This document shows positions 1 through 12,864 of a DNA stretch of 64,000 nt, piece after piece; the first letter of the stretch is position 1; every line of letters starts with the position of its first letter. Position numbers and translations under genes: made by a program. The notes under the pieces were generated by a model. It worked only from the letters and a program-made list of their open reading frames with translations. It ran no database searches and had not been told where the DNA came from. The stretch is taken from positions 496,001-560,000 of the forward strand of contig NZ_PEAX01000003.1 in assembly GCF_002807685.1 (NCBI RefSeq), given 5' to 3'. This stretch comes from Neoalteromonas flava. GTDB taxonomy: Bacteria; Pseudomonadota; Gammaproteobacteria; Enterobacterales; Alteromonadaceae.

Positions 1-1233
1 GTTGCTGCAGGAGTTGAGTGGCGAAAGGAAACTTACCATCAAAAAGCCGGTGAATTAAGCTCTTACCAAGTCGGATTCTTTGCTCAAGAACCTACGACGG
101 GGATCAACCAAGGATTTAGTGTTGGGTCAAATGGTTTCCCCGGTTACACCCCGCAAGCTGCCGGGCACTGGAGTCGGAGTAATTGGGCAGTATACTTTGA
201 TGTAGAAAGCTATCTTAATGACGCCTATCTTGTTGGTGCTGCTCTGCGTTATGAGCACTTTAATGATTTTGGGTCTACGTTTGAAGGAAAACTCACTGCG
301 CGCTACGAATTGAGTGAAGAAATTTCACTTAGAAGCTCAATAAGTACAGGCTTTAAGGCACCAACGGTAGGACAAAGCAATGTTATCAATGTGACTACTG
401 CATTTTCTGAAATTGGTTTGGAAGATCAAGCAACATTGCCGCCGACAAACCCAATTTCAATTCGTGTGGGGGCGACTCCGCTTAGTCCAGAAGAGTCGGT
501 GAATAAAAGTTTAGGGTTGGTGTTCTATGGGCATGAAGATTTCTTTGCCACTTTTGATTATTTTCATATAACGCTAACCGACCGGATCAGCACAACGTCG
601 GCGATTCGGCTAAGCGAGGATGATATTCAGGCATTGTCAGAGCAGGGCGTGCAAGAAAATCAGATTTTCACTAGCGTTAAGTTCTTTACCAATGATTTTG
701 ATACAACGACCCAGGGCTTCGACTTGGTGCTAAATTATGAATTTGATGCAGGTCAAATTCATCATACTGTATCAGGCTTGTACAACTGGACACGAACACG
801 GGTGGATAGAGTAACCTTATATCCACAACAGCTTGCTGACGGAACTTCAACACTAACGTCAAATTTGACTCCGGCTAGGATCAGAATGCTAGAGGAGAAC
901 TTACCTGAAAATAGGATTGTGTTGTCAGTATCGCAGTCTTATGCAAATGTAACTGCGTTGTGGCGGCTACGTTATTATTCCGGCTTCTACGAAGACCATT
1001 TAGATGCTTCAGCAGGCCTGGATATAAATGCCAGCTCGGAAACAGTATTAGATGTTGAGTTTAGTTATCTATACTCGGAGCATTTGCGTCTAATTTTTGG
1101 GGCGCAAAATGTGTTTGATAACCGACCCTCGGCTAATCCGCATAGCGAAGTCGCAGGCGCATTATATCCACCGACGTCGCCTCTGGGTCTAAATGGGGGC
1201 TATTACTACGCAAAAATCAACTATACGTTTTAA
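1..1233 (+). CDS. TonB-dependent receptor, C-terminal part (5' end outside window)
   Basis: The frame is open from base 1 to the TAA at 1231-1233, so about 410 residues are present and the start lies before the window. The protein reads as the outer half of a TonB-dependent receptor beta-barrel: alternating aromatic-rich strands, the phrase LRSSISTGFKAPT typical of barrel strands in this family, a late stretch similar to FGAQNVFDNRP, and a C-terminal strand ending in phenylalanine (YAKINYTF), the usual outer-membrane sorting signal. It should transport a ligand such as a siderophore, vitamin or oligosaccharide across the outer membrane using TonB energy. The ligand cannot be named because the plug domain is missing. 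The DUF1244 gene follows after 20 bases. Confidence 0.9.
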   Translation, partial: VAAGVEWRKETYHQKAGELSSYQVGFFAQEPTTGINQGFSVGSNGFPGYTPQAAGHWSRSNWAVYFDVESYLNDAYLVGAALRYEHFNDFGSTFEGKLTARYELSEEISLRSSISTGFKAPTVGQSNVINVTTAFSEIGLEDQATLPPTNPISIRVGATPLSPEESVNKSLGLVFYGHEDFFATFDYFHITLTDRISTTSAIRLSEDDIQALSEQGVQENQIFTSVKFFTNDFDTTTQGFDLVLNYEFDAGQIHHTVSGLYNWTRTRVDRVTLYPQQLADGTSTLTSNLTPARIRMLEENLPENRIVLSVSQSYANVTALWRLRYYSGFYEDHLDASAGLDINASSETVLDVEFSYLYSEHLRLIFGAQNVFDNRPSANPHSEVAGALYPPTSPLGLNGGYYYAKINYTF

Positions 1234-1253
1234 TCTTTTAAGGGAGTGTTGTT

Positions 1254-1556
1254 ATGCAGTCAAATGAAGAAACCCATATTGAAGCAGCGGTATTTAGGCG
1301 CTTACTACAGCATTTAGACGACAACAAAGATGTGCAGAATATCGATCTTATGATCCTTGCAGATTTTTGCCGTAACTGTCTAGCCAAGTGGTACGTTGCC
1401 GCCGCTCGCGATGTTGGAGTAGAGCTAGATTACGAGTCTGCGCGCGAAAAAGTGTACGGAATGCCGTATAGTGAGTGGAAAGCCAACCATCAACCTGTAG
1501 CGACTCCAGAACAGCTAGCAGCGTTTGAGCAGCGCCAGGCTAAGAAAGGCTGCTAA
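1254..1556 (+). CDS. DUF1244 family protein
   Basis: A 100-residue cytoplasmic protein matching the DUF1244 family, recognised from the conserved run DVQNIDLMILADFCRNC followed by LAKWY and by YGMPYSEWK. The family is a small helical domain of unknown function. An AGGGAG ribosome site sits about 7 bases before the ATG. The gene follows the TonB receptor by 20 bases and could be transcribed with it, although family members occur in many contexts so this need not be functional. The 3' end overlaps the convergent cdd gene by 4 bases with no terminator between them. Confidence 0.85.
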   Translation: MQSNEETHIEAAVFRRLLQHLDDNKDVQNIDLMILADFCRNCLAKWYVAAARDVGVELDYESAREKVYGMPYSEWKANHQPVATPEQLAAFEQRQAKKGC

Positions 1557-1960
1557 CCCAACTTAAAGGCTGCGGGCAAAAGCTCAGCGATTGTCATTGC
1601 TGTGACGTCTTCTTGACCTGTTTGCATGACAACTTTTGTTGTCGCTTCGCTAAATTCAGCAATCTTTTGGCGGCAACCACCGCAAGGATAGCAGGGTTCA
1701 TCGCCAGGCCCTACGATGATAATTTCCACAATGGCAGTGCCACCGTCAGCAATCATTGCACTAATTGCTCCAGCTTCTGCACATGTGCCCAGCGGGTATG
1801 CGGCATTTTCTACATTACAGCCAACGTACACTTTGCCATTATTGGCCAATAGAGCTGCTCCCACTTTGAAGTTTGAATAGGGGGCATAGGCATTTTTTTG
1901 CACCCGTAAAGCTGTGTTAAGGAGTGCTGTTTGTGTCGCAGATAATTTGCTAGTATTCAT
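1553..1960 (-). CDS. cdd: Cytidine deaminase (homotetrameric type)
   Basis: Hydrolyses cytidine or deoxycytidine to uridine or deoxyuridine in pyrimidine salvage. At 135 residues it is the short tetrameric class, not the 290-residue dimeric E. coli type. The zinc site is visible as C60-A-E62, where Glu62 is the proton shuttle, and P92-C93-G-G-C96, giving three cysteine ligands as expected for the short class. The N-terminal motif YAPYSNFKVGAAL, which binds the nucleoside, is intact. The gene stands alone, convergent with the DUF1244 gene, with a 4-base overlap at the stop codons. Confidence 0.95.
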   Translation of the reverse strand: MNTSKLSATQTALLNTALRVQKNAYAPYSNFKVGAALLANNGKVYVGCNVENAAYPLGTCAEAGAISAMIADGGTAIVEIIIVGPGDEPCYPCGGCRQKIAEFSEATTKVVMQTGQEDVTAMTIAELLPAAFKLG

Positions 1961-2053
1961 AAAATATCAGTTAATCAGTTAGCCGTTAGTTTTATCATGA
2001 TTTAGGTGATAAGCGATAGTTTTCAAGGCACTGGCGCACAATTTGAAAGGTTA

Positions 2054-2941
2054 ATGTTGCATAAATATACAATTCTTTTTATCTCTGTTATCGCGTTAAC
2101 GGTGGGGTGTGCTCAGGTACCTAATCAACACAGCGCGCAAATGGGAAATCTTTTACTGGTAGAACCGATTCCAGCCGATCCGCGCACACAATTGGCGATT
2201 GCCCGCTTCAACTTTATTTTAAATCAGGCTGATATTGCTGAGTCTGAGCGGGCTGAATTACTTTACCAGCGGGGCATGCTTTACGACAGTATGGGGCTTA
2301 GTAGCCTTGCTCAATTTGACTATAGCCAAGTACTAAAACTTCAGCCAACCATGGCAGAGGCATACAACTCGATAGGTATTCATTACACTCAGCAGCAAGA
2401 GTATCTGCAGGCCTACGAAGCGTTTGATAGTTCAATAGACCTAAATCCTGAGTACGAATTTGCTTTTTTAAATCGGGGTATCGCCCTGTATTACGGCGGC
2501 GAGCCTCGTTTAGCTGTGGATGATCTTAAACGCTTTCTCAGTAATGACCGTAGCGATCCATATCGAGCAATTTGGCTGTATATCGTGCAACGTGAGGTTG
2601 ATCCAATCGCAGCTAGAGCTGAATTAAAAGAGTTACGTGTACAGTTAAACCCCGATATGTGGGCGAACAATATTGTAGATTTTTACCTCGGTGAGCTGAC
2701 TGAAACTCAGCTGCTGGCTAGGTTGGTTGATAACATTACTAATCGAACTGAGCTAAATAATCGTGTCTGTGAAGCATATTTTTATATTGGTAAATACCAC
2801 GGCTCACTGGGTAATAAGGGGCGAGCAAGTAACTATTTTAAACTAGCGCTCAGCACTAACGTTTATGAATTTGTAGAACACCGTTATGCGCGTTTAGAGT
2901 TAGAACGTTTAACAGAACGCACAGTTGCTACTGATTCCTGA
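2054..2941 (+). CDS. nlpI: NlpI-like TPR lipoprotein
   Basis: A predicted outer-membrane lipoprotein of 295 residues, close to the 294 of E. coli NlpI. I chose the ATG at 2054 over the GTG at 2006 because it places a lipoprotein signal peptide at the N-terminus (hydrophobic residues 5-17, then TVGC with lipidated Cys19) and has GAAAGG just upstream, although that site is very close to the ATG. Tetratricopeptide repeats run from about residue 60 to 165 (LLYQRGMLYDSMGLSSLAQFDY, AYNSIGIHY, AFLNRGIALYYGGE). NlpI recruits peptidoglycan hydrolases and adapts substrates to the periplasmic protease Prc. The next gene, 12 bases downstream, encodes a putative secreted metallopeptidase, which suits an adaptor role but does not prove it. 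Confidence 0.85.
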   Translation: MLHKYTILFISVIALTVGCAQVPNQHSAQMGNLLLVEPIPADPRTQLAIARFNFILNQADIAESERAELLYQRGMLYDSMGLSSLAQFDYSQVLKLQPTMAEAYNSIGIHYTQQQEYLQAYEAFDSSIDLNPEYEFAFLNRGIALYYGGEPRLAVDDLKRFLSNDRSDPYRAIWLYIVQREVDPIAARAELKELRVQLNPDMWANNIVDFYLGELTETQLLARLVDNITNRTELNNRVCEAYFYIGKYHGSLGNKGRASNYFKLALSTNVYEFVEHRYARLELERLTERTVATDS

Positions 2942-2953
2942 TCTTGCTAAAAA

Positions 2954-4483
2954 ATGATAAACGTTTTGCGTTATGCACTCTTGTCAGGAATCGCAGGGTT
3001 CCTGTTGGCTGCGTCGGATAGTTTCGATTCCGCTCACCTTAATGATGCTAATAAGGTCACCCGAAATCACGTTCAGTTCAAACGGCTTTACCAACACGCA
3101 GATGTTGAAATGGCTGGGCTGCGTGCCGTTGCCGTGCGTGAAGGTGACGATTATTGGCTGCAGCAATTAGCCCAGCGTGAAGATACCTACTCAATGTTGA
3201 TTCTGGCTGCACAAAATGGTGATCCTGCGGAGCGTTTAGAATGGCTTTCGCGCGCGGCCTCCTTGGGATCAGCAGAAGCTCAATTTCAGCTCGCGTTAGA
3301 AGTGAGCCAGAGTGAAGAACGTGTGTCTTTGCTTACTAGCAGCGCCAATCAAGCATTTTTACCCGCGCAGCATGCGCTCGCAAATTGGTATTTGATGCAG
3401 GCAGACATTGAGCAGGCAATACCTTGGTTACTCAAAACTGCTTCGCATTTTCCAGATGATGCTCTTTCCTTAGCCCTACTGCAATGGCAAGAGGGGGAGC
3501 GAGAGCAGGCAAAGCGGTGGTTTCAGCAGGCGGCAAACGCAGACAATGTGGCAGCACAACGCTATGTGTCAGCGCTAGCCGAGGGTGAGCAAGCACTGCC
3601 TGAATTATCCTCAAATCCTATCTTATTTCGGCCTTTAAACACTCAAGTACAAACCCAAGATAAGCGCTGTAGCATGCAGATACTCCCGCTTGCTTTAAGT
3701 TTGAGTAATTTTGTTCAGGCTAAGCGAATGATAGATCAATTGTTTAGTGATGAGCGTTTACAGAGATTACCATTGTGTGTGTCTGAGCCGGTGTGGATGT
3801 CAGCGCAAGATTTACCTTGCAGCGACCTAAATAGTGCAGGGCGGGCTCGCTTGGTTTGTCGTTTGCAGCAATTGGCGAGCATAATCAGGCTAACTGGTAC
3901 GACGCACGTTGTACTATTTACGCCTGCCGCACGTGCCTATGTAGATGCCGGCATTATGTATTTAGATAGTAATGATACGTATTCGGTATTCGTGCATGAA
4001 TTGGCCCATTTTGCTGGCTTTGCTGATGAGTATCCAATGTCAGAGCGGATCGCCGACGTGCATTGTGAGCGGCAACAGGCGCCGAATATATTGTTTGCGG
4101 GTGAATTAACTTATCAACCCATCGCCCGCGCTGAATATTGGGAATCCTTAATTACTAATAATGCTGACGACCAATTAGGTATCTATCCGGCTCGAACCTG
4201 CGCAAATACGCAAGTACAAGCATACAAATTAACCGCTGCTCGCACGTTTATGGAATTTCATGATACTGAGTATATCCCAGACATTTACCTGCAACTTTGG
4301 GAAGAGCAGTTATTGCAACGCAAGCACTGGTATCCTGTGGCGATTAATTTAGCACGGGAGTATCAGCAATTAGGACGCCACTCTGAAGCCCAAGAATGGC
4401 GAGAAATCGCCCAACAGCAAGCGCAGTTGCCACCGCAGACTGTACCTTTTGCTTCCTCGCTAGAAGTTGTACCTAATAACTAA
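2954..4483 (+). CDS. Secreted repeat protein with metzincin-like zinc motif
   Basis: A 509-residue protein I cannot place in a named family. Residues 1-20 form a signal peptide (LRYALLSGIAGFLLAA). Residues about 85-210 look like Sel1/TPR-type helical repeats (SAEAQFQLAL, PAQHALANWYL, AAQRYVSALAEG). Residues 348-358 read HELAHFAGFAD, which fits HExxHxxGxxD, the metzincin zinc motif with Asp as third ligand, and are followed by EYP. Cysteines at 239, 275, 289, 302 and 371 suggest disulfides in an exported protein. The C-terminus returns to helical repeats. It lies 12 bases after the NlpI-like gene, so the two are probably one operon. Peptidase activity is inferred from the motif alone. Confidence 0.7.
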   Translation: MINVLRYALLSGIAGFLLAASDSFDSAHLNDANKVTRNHVQFKRLYQHADVEMAGLRAVAVREGDDYWLQQLAQREDTYSMLILAAQNGDPAERLEWLSRAASLGSAEAQFQLALEVSQSEERVSLLTSSANQAFLPAQHALANWYLMQADIEQAIPWLLKTASHFPDDALSLALLQWQEGEREQAKRWFQQAANADNVAAQRYVSALAEGEQALPELSSNPILFRPLNTQVQTQDKRCSMQILPLALSLSNFVQAKRMIDQLFSDERLQRLPLCVSEPVWMSAQDLPCSDLNSAGRARLVCRLQQLASIIRLTGTTHVVLFTPAARAYVDAGIMYLDSNDTYSVFVHELAHFAGFADEYPMSERIADVHCERQQAPNILFAGELTYQPIARAEYWESLITNNADDQLGIYPARTCANTQVQAYKLTAARTFMEFHDTEYIPDIYLQLWEEQLLQRKHWYPVAINLAREYQQLGRHSEAQEWREIAQQQAQLPPQTVPFASSLEVVPNN

Positions 4484-5241
4484 CGATCGGCTGGGCTATA
4501 TTGATCTCTAAATTGGTCAACCCACATAGCGGTTGCCCCGCATATTGCTACTGGCATAACCAAAAAATTCAAGATTGGTACCATAGAGGTGACGCTGACC
4601 ATCATTCCAAAAGACAAACTTTTAGAGCGTTGTTGAAGTAATGTTGACTTCATCTGAGCGAAGCCTATCTTGTGATTGTCAAAGGGGTAATCACAGTACT
4701 GAATAGCCATCATCCAAGCAGAAAAAAGAAACCAAATGACTTGGCCAAACACCGGGATTATTAGGAATAACAAGAAAAAACCAATTGCACGGGGAAGGTA
4801 GTACACAAGTTTGGCAAGCTCGCGACCCAGTGTGCGAGGGATATCCTTGATGATTGAGAGTAAGCCTTCATCACCAAGATCTTGCCCGGTTAGGTGGCGT
4901 TCTACCTTCTCCGCCAGTAATCCATTGAATGGCGCCGCTATCCAGTTTGCTAATGTACCAAAGATTAGGGCGAAAACTAGCAAAACACTAATTACTGCTA
5001 GGGGCCATAAAATATACGCTAACGCGTCTTTTAACCAGCCAAGCCAGTCTGGGATCAAACCAACTAACCAAGTGATACTACTTCCAATCTCACCAAACAA
5101 AAAATAAAAGGCGGTAATAAAGAGGATAAGATTGATCGCCAAAGGAACTAAAACAAAGCGTTTTAATCCTTTGGTTTGGATCAACGAAAATCCGCTCATG
5201 AAGTAACTCATACCACTAATATTCTGTGTTTGACTGTGCAT
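4480..5241 (-). CDS. cysZ: Sulfate transporter CysZ
   Basis: An inner-membrane protein of 253 residues, the normal length for CysZ, which brings sulfate into the cell for cysteine synthesis. It starts with the family signature GMSYFMSGFSLIQTKGLKRFVLVPLAINL and has hydrophobic segments near residues 30-50, 70-100, 140-180 and 210-240, with NWIAAPFNGLLAEKVE between them. The convergent stop codon overlaps the metallopeptidase-like gene by 4 bases. No other cys gene is nearby. The spacer to smc, 5242-5454, must hold both divergent promoters. Confidence 0.9.
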   Translation of the reverse strand: MHSQTQNISGMSYFMSGFSLIQTKGLKRFVLVPLAINLILFITAFYFLFGEIGSSITWLVGLIPDWLGWLKDALAYILWPLAVISVLLVFALIFGTLANWIAAPFNGLLAEKVERHLTGQDLGDEGLLSIIKDIPRTLGRELAKLVYYLPRAIGFFLLFLIIPVFGQVIWFLFSAWMMAIQYCDYPFDNHKIGFAQMKSTLLQQRSKSLSFGMMVSVTSMVPILNFLVMPVAICGATAMWVDQFRDQYSPADR

Positions 5242-5454
5242 ATCACCTCAAATTTTTGCGCGTATATCTACTGCATTTAAGTCCAACAGGAGTCGCCTGT
5301 TCGATTACCTTTAATAATCCTATGCAAAGTGTATCGAGAATTAGCCTTGCTTGAAATGGTGAATTGTTACAAGCCGTTAGTTTTGTTACATTCGAAGATA
5401 ATTCTTTACTTCTTTTTCTAGTGATCGCCGTATTGGCATGAGAAACCCTTAACC
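5242..5454. promoter_or_regulatory. Divergent cysZ/smc promoter region
   Basis: A 213-base AT-rich spacer between the divergently transcribed cysZ and smc genes. Both promoters must lie here unless smc is served from elsewhere. I could not settle on a convincing -35/-10 pair on either strand. The smc start codon has no strong Shine-Dalgarno sequence (AACCCTTAACC precedes the ATG). Confidence 0.4.
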
Positions 5455-8400
5455 ATGCGCCTAAAACGAATAAAGCTGGCAGGCTTTAAGTCATTTGTTG
5501 ATGCGACGACCATTCCTTTTCCCGGGGAAATGACCGCTATTGTGGGTCCCAATGGTTGTGGTAAATCGAATGTCATTGACGCGGTGCGCTGGGTATTGGG
5601 AGAAAGTTCTGCGAAAAACTTACGTGGCGACGCAATGACTGACGTTATTTTTAACGGTAGCAGTGCACGCAAGCCTGTATCACAATGCAGTGTTGAATTG
5701 GTGTTTGATAATACCAGCGATCGTTTACAAGGTGAGTTTGCTAAATACAACGAATTATCGGTTAAACGAATCGTCACACGCGACGCGGTTTCCACTTATT
5801 TACTCAATGGCACCAAGTGCCGACGCCGTGACGTTACTGACATATTTTTAGGTACCGGCTTAGGTCCACGTAGTTATGCCATCATTGAACAGGGCATGAT
5901 TTCGCGATTAATCGAATCCAAACCACAAGAGCTGCGGGTTTTTATTGAAGAAGCCGCAGGTATTTCTAAATATAAGGAACGGCGTCGAGAGACTGAAAAT
6001 CGCATCCGCCATACTCGCGAAAACCTTGAGCGCTTAGCTGATGTGCGCGCCGAGCTGGCCACTCAGTTAGACAAATTACAGCGTCAAGCGGCCGCTGCTA
6101 AAAAGTACAAGGAGCTTAAGCAACGAGAGCGCGAACTTAAAGCTCAACTAGCAGCTATGCGTTGGCTAGGCTATAGCGAAAAAGTCAGTGACTTGCAGCG
6201 CCAAATTGATGAGGGTGAAAATCAAATAGAGTCACTAATAGCCGAGCAACGCGGTGACGAGCGCAAATTGATAGAGCAACGGCAATCTCAATTTGAATTA
6301 AAGCAAGCGCTAGATGCATTGCAAAAGCAACTTTACGATGTCAGTACAGAAATAGCTCGGTTGGAACAAAATCAAAAGTATACCAGCCAACGCACTGAGC
6401 AAATTAATAATGAACTGGGCATTCTAAGTTCCAAGCGAGCCGCATTGAACGAGCAAGTCGAGGCTTTAACGCTGGGAGTTGAAGAATTAATCGAGCAAGA
6501 CAATCTGTTGCAACCGGACCGTGATGTGTGTCAGCAGCAGTTAGCAATGGCTATTGAGTTGCGTGACGATTCAGAACAGACACTCACCGACCTTAATCAG
6601 CGTTTTCGGCAGCAAGAGAGTGAATATTTGCAGCTCAAACAACAAAGTCAGAGTTGCCATAGCCAGATCCAGTCGACGATGAGCATGCAGTTGCGTACCC
6701 AACAACGCTTGAGCGAGATTGAGAGTGAGTTAGAACAGTTATCTCATGATCAAGTGATTGAGCAGATCGAAAGTCTGCAAGAACAGCTATTAATGAGTGA
6801 GCAACAGTATGAAGAAGCGCAACAAAATGAGCGTTTGTTAGCTGAGAAATGTCGTTCCCAATTGGATGTTTGCGAGCAATATCAAACCCACTTTGAAGCG
6901 TTACGTCAACGTCAGCAGCGCTTCGACGCTGAACGCCACGCCCTACAAAGTCTGATTAATGATGATTTACCAGAGCTTGGCAGTGACCAGTTGGCTTTAA
7001 CCAGCGTTTGGCAAGTGCTCAATGTAGTCCAAGGGCAAGAAGCATTAGTCGATACGGCTTTAAAGAACTTGCAGTCTGCTTGCGTACTCGAAGATGCAAC
7101 GCTGATGCAGGCAGAGTGGCTAGAGTCTGGTCAGTTGACGGTTTTATTGACGGAACACTGGACAGAGCAAAAACGCCCAGGCTCGATTGCGGCAACGTTT
7201 GAGAATGCGCGGGTGCCACGCGCGTTCAACTCTATTTTAGTGGCAGATAATCGTCAACAGGCCGATGAGCGAGCAGCAACACTCGCTGACCACGAATGGC
7301 TGGTCACAGCGGATGGCTATTGGCGTTCTAATGATACTCTAAAAGTGACGCAACATGTGCAGCAGGGCAGTGCCAGCCGGCTCGCGAAACTGGAAGCATT
7401 AACGCAAACGTTGAGCGAAGTTACCCGTGACTGTGAACAAGCAGAGCATGAATTAAAGGACGCACAAGCAGACCGAGATCAGTTGCAGGCTGCCGCGAAT
7501 GATGCGAATCATGCTGTTCGCCAAGCCGCACTCGCTCAACAGCAATTACAAAATCAGCTTGGTGTGCTGGAATTACAAGCAGAGCAAGTAGCGGCTCGGC
7601 AGCGCAAGCTAACAGAAGATCGTGAGCAACAGCAACAACTGTTGGAAAAAGAGCAATTACAGTTAGAAGAGTTATCGGCGCGGGTTGAAACTATCGAAGA
7701 ACGTTTATTAGATTTTGAAGCTATTCAATTGCATGCGGACGAAAGTCGAGAACGAGCTGAGCGATCAGTACAGGATGCTCGCGCAAAGGTTGAGCAATTA
7801 ACCCAACAAAAACATCAACTAGATATGCAAGCTCAGCAGCTGAATGGACAATTGGGGAGCCAAAAACAACAGCTGCAAACCACGCAGCAACAGTTACATG
7901 AGGTTGCCGAACGCTGTACCGAGTTACAGCAAGAATTGGAACAACTGCAGCAGCCGGATGACAACGTAGATGATCGGATTGCAGCGTTACTCAAGCAACG
8001 TGAAAGTTTGACTGAAGAGCAACGCGAAAAAAGCGAGCAGCTTGCCCAAGTTGACATGTTGATTAATGATGCGATGCGCGACTCGCAAGGTATTAACGAT
8101 AGGATTGCGCACCGCCGTGCGCAATTGGAAAGCTTGAGGCTAGAATCTCAGGGATTCCAAGTGCGTGCTTCAGGCGTGTTAGAGCAACTTGCTGACACCC
8201 AACAAAATCTCAAGCAAACGTTGGAAAATCTGCCCGAAGACGCAGCTGAAGATAGTTGGCAGACAGAGCTTGAAAAAACGCAGGCCAGCATCAGTCGCTT
8301 AGGTGCCGTCAATCTTGCCGCAGTGGAAGAATTTGAGGTGCAAGGCGAGCGTAAACAGCACTTGGATACTCAGTTTGATGACTTACAAGCGGCTTTAGAC

Positions 8401-8913
8401 ACCCTTGAAGACGCGATCCGTAAAATTGATCGTGAGACTAAATCACGTTTCAAGTTAACCTATGACCAAGTTAATAATGACTTAAAGCAGCTTTTTCCAA
8501 AAGTGTTTGGGGGCGGGAGTGCCTACCTCGAATTAACGGGTGACGATTTGCTCGAAACTGGAGTGACCATTATGGCGCGACCACCGGGCAAGAAAAATAG
8601 CACCATTCATCTCCTCAGTGGTGGAGAAAAAGCATTAACCGCATTATCATTAGTATTTGCGATTTTTAGATTGAATCCTGCACCGTTTTGTTTGCTCGAC
8701 GAAGTTGATGCGCCGCTCGATGACGCCAATGTCGCGCGTTTTTGTCGCTTGGTTTCTGAGATGTCAAAGACGGTTCAGTTTATTTACATCACCCATAATA
8801 AAATCGCGATGGAAATGGCAGAACATTTAACCGGAGTAACCATGGCTGAACCAGGTGTGTCGCGCATGGTGGCGGTGGATGTTGAAGAAGCCGTGGCTAT
8901 CGCAAATGCATAA
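5455..8913 (+). CDS. smc: Chromosome segregation protein SMC
   Basis: The structural maintenance of chromosomes ATPase, which forms the condensin core with ScpA and ScpB and compacts newly replicated DNA. At 1152 residues it has the standard plan: Walker A GPNGCGKS at 31-38, a long coiled coil rich in Gln and Glu from about 170 to 500, a hinge region around 510-660, a second coiled coil to about 1000, then the signature LLSGGEK near 1053-1059 and Walker B LLDEVDAPLDD with Asp1082-Glu1083. SMC in this position means that this organism uses SMC-ScpAB rather than MukBEF. zipA begins 18 bases downstream, an arrangement also found in Pseudomonas. Confidence 0.97.
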   Translation: MRLKRIKLAGFKSFVDATTIPFPGEMTAIVGPNGCGKSNVIDAVRWVLGESSAKNLRGDAMTDVIFNGSSARKPVSQCSVELVFDNTSDRLQGEFAKYNELSVKRIVTRDAVSTYLLNGTKCRRRDVTDIFLGTGLGPRSYAIIEQGMISRLIESKPQELRVFIEEAAGISKYKERRRETENRIRHTRENLERLADVRAELATQLDKLQRQAAAAKKYKELKQRERELKAQLAAMRWLGYSEKVSDLQRQIDEGENQIESLIAEQRGDERKLIEQRQSQFELKQALDALQKQLYDVSTEIARLEQNQKYTSQRTEQINNELGILSSKRAALNEQVEALTLGVEELIEQDNLLQPDRDVCQQQLAMAIELRDDSEQTLTDLNQRFRQQESEYLQLKQQSQSCHSQIQSTMSMQLRTQQRLSEIESELEQLSHDQVIEQIESLQEQLLMSEQQYEEAQQNERLLAEKCRSQLDVCEQYQTHFEALRQRQQRFDAERHALQSLINDDLPELGSDQLALTSVWQVLNVVQGQEALVDTALKNLQSACVLEDATLMQAEWLESGQLTVLLTEHWTEQKRPGSIAATFENARVPRAFNSILVADNRQQADERAATLADHEWLVTADGYWRSNDTLKVTQHVQQGSASRLAKLEALTQTLSEVTRDCEQAEHELKDAQADRDQLQAAANDANHAVRQAALAQQQLQNQLGVLELQAEQVAARQRKLTEDREQQQQLLEKEQLQLEELSARVETIEERLLDFEAIQLHADESRERAERSVQDARAKVEQLTQQKHQLDMQAQQLNGQLGSQKQQLQTTQQQLHEVAERCTELQQELEQLQQPDDNVDDRIAALLKQRESLTEEQREKSEQLAQVDMLINDAMRDSQGINDRIAHRRAQLESLRLESQGFQVRASGVLEQLADTQQNLKQTLENLPEDAAEDSWQTELEKTQASISRLGAVNLAAVEEFEVQGERKQHLDTQFDDLQAALDTLEDAIRKIDRETKSRFKLTYDQVNNDLKQLFPKVFGGGSAYLELTGDDLLETGVTIMARPPGKKNSTIHLLSGGEKALTALSLVFAIFRLNPAPFCLLDEVDAPLDDANVARFCRLVSEMSKTVQFIYITHNKIAMEMAEHLTGVTMAEPGVSRMVAVDVEEAVAIANA

Positions 8914-8931
8914 TAAAGGGCGAGTGTCTGA

Positions 8932-12301
<3,370 letters not shown>

Positions 12302-12310
12302 GTTGTGCAA

Positions 12311-12841
12311 TTAGCGTCTAGCAGCGCTCTTACGCCGCTGCTGGCGCGCCTGCCATGATTTCACCACAGACCAGCGCCATAACGTATTCAATCCGTAATA
12401 TCCAACGATCCCGCCCATTATTGAGCACAGCGCACAGCCAAGCAGAAAGGCAGGACCGATAGTCGTTAGGCTATTTGTTACCCACGCCCAACTTAATTCA
12501 AATGCAAAACTATCCATTTCGGTCCCCAGTACAGTACTGCCGAGTTTGTAAGCACCGTAAAATATGGGTGGCATGGTAAATGGATTAGTGATCCAGACAG
12601 TAGCGATGGATAAGGGCAGGTTGACCCGAAAAGGGATTGCGGCTGCGGCGGCAAGCCACATTTGGAAAGGTACAGGCCAAAATGCGAAAAATAATCCAAT
12701 CGCGAAAGCTCCTGCAGCACTCCTGCGATTTAAGTGCCAGAGGTTAGGATCATGTAACAGTTTCCCAAAAATCGATATGTAGCGGTTTTCGACGACTGCT
12801 TTATGGTCGGGCAATAATCGGCGGATAAACTTTTTAGGCAT
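12311..12841 (-). CDS. DUF2062 family membrane protein
   Basis: A 176-residue inner-membrane protein of the DUF2062 family, recognised by LWHLNRRSAAGAFAIGLFFAFWPVPFQMWLA and IATVWITNPFTMPPIFYGAYKLG, which are the conserved core. Two to three membrane segments lie at about 45-75, 85-105 and 130-160, and the C-terminus is strongly basic. The function of the family is unknown, although members are often found near lipid or polysaccharide genes. Here it is divergent from comEC with a 23-base spacer, so the two promoters must extend into coding sequence. Confidence 0.85.
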   Translation of the reverse strand: MPKKFIRRLLPDHKAVVENRYISIFGKLLHDPNLWHLNRRSAAGAFAIGLFFAFWPVPFQMWLAAAAAIPFRVNLPLSIATVWITNPFTMPPIFYGAYKLGSTVLGTEMDSFAFELSWAWVTNSLTTIGPAFLLGCALCSIMGGIVGYYGLNTLWRWSVVKSWQARQQRRKSAARR

Positions 12842-12864
12842 GGCAGGGCAGCCATTTTACGAGC

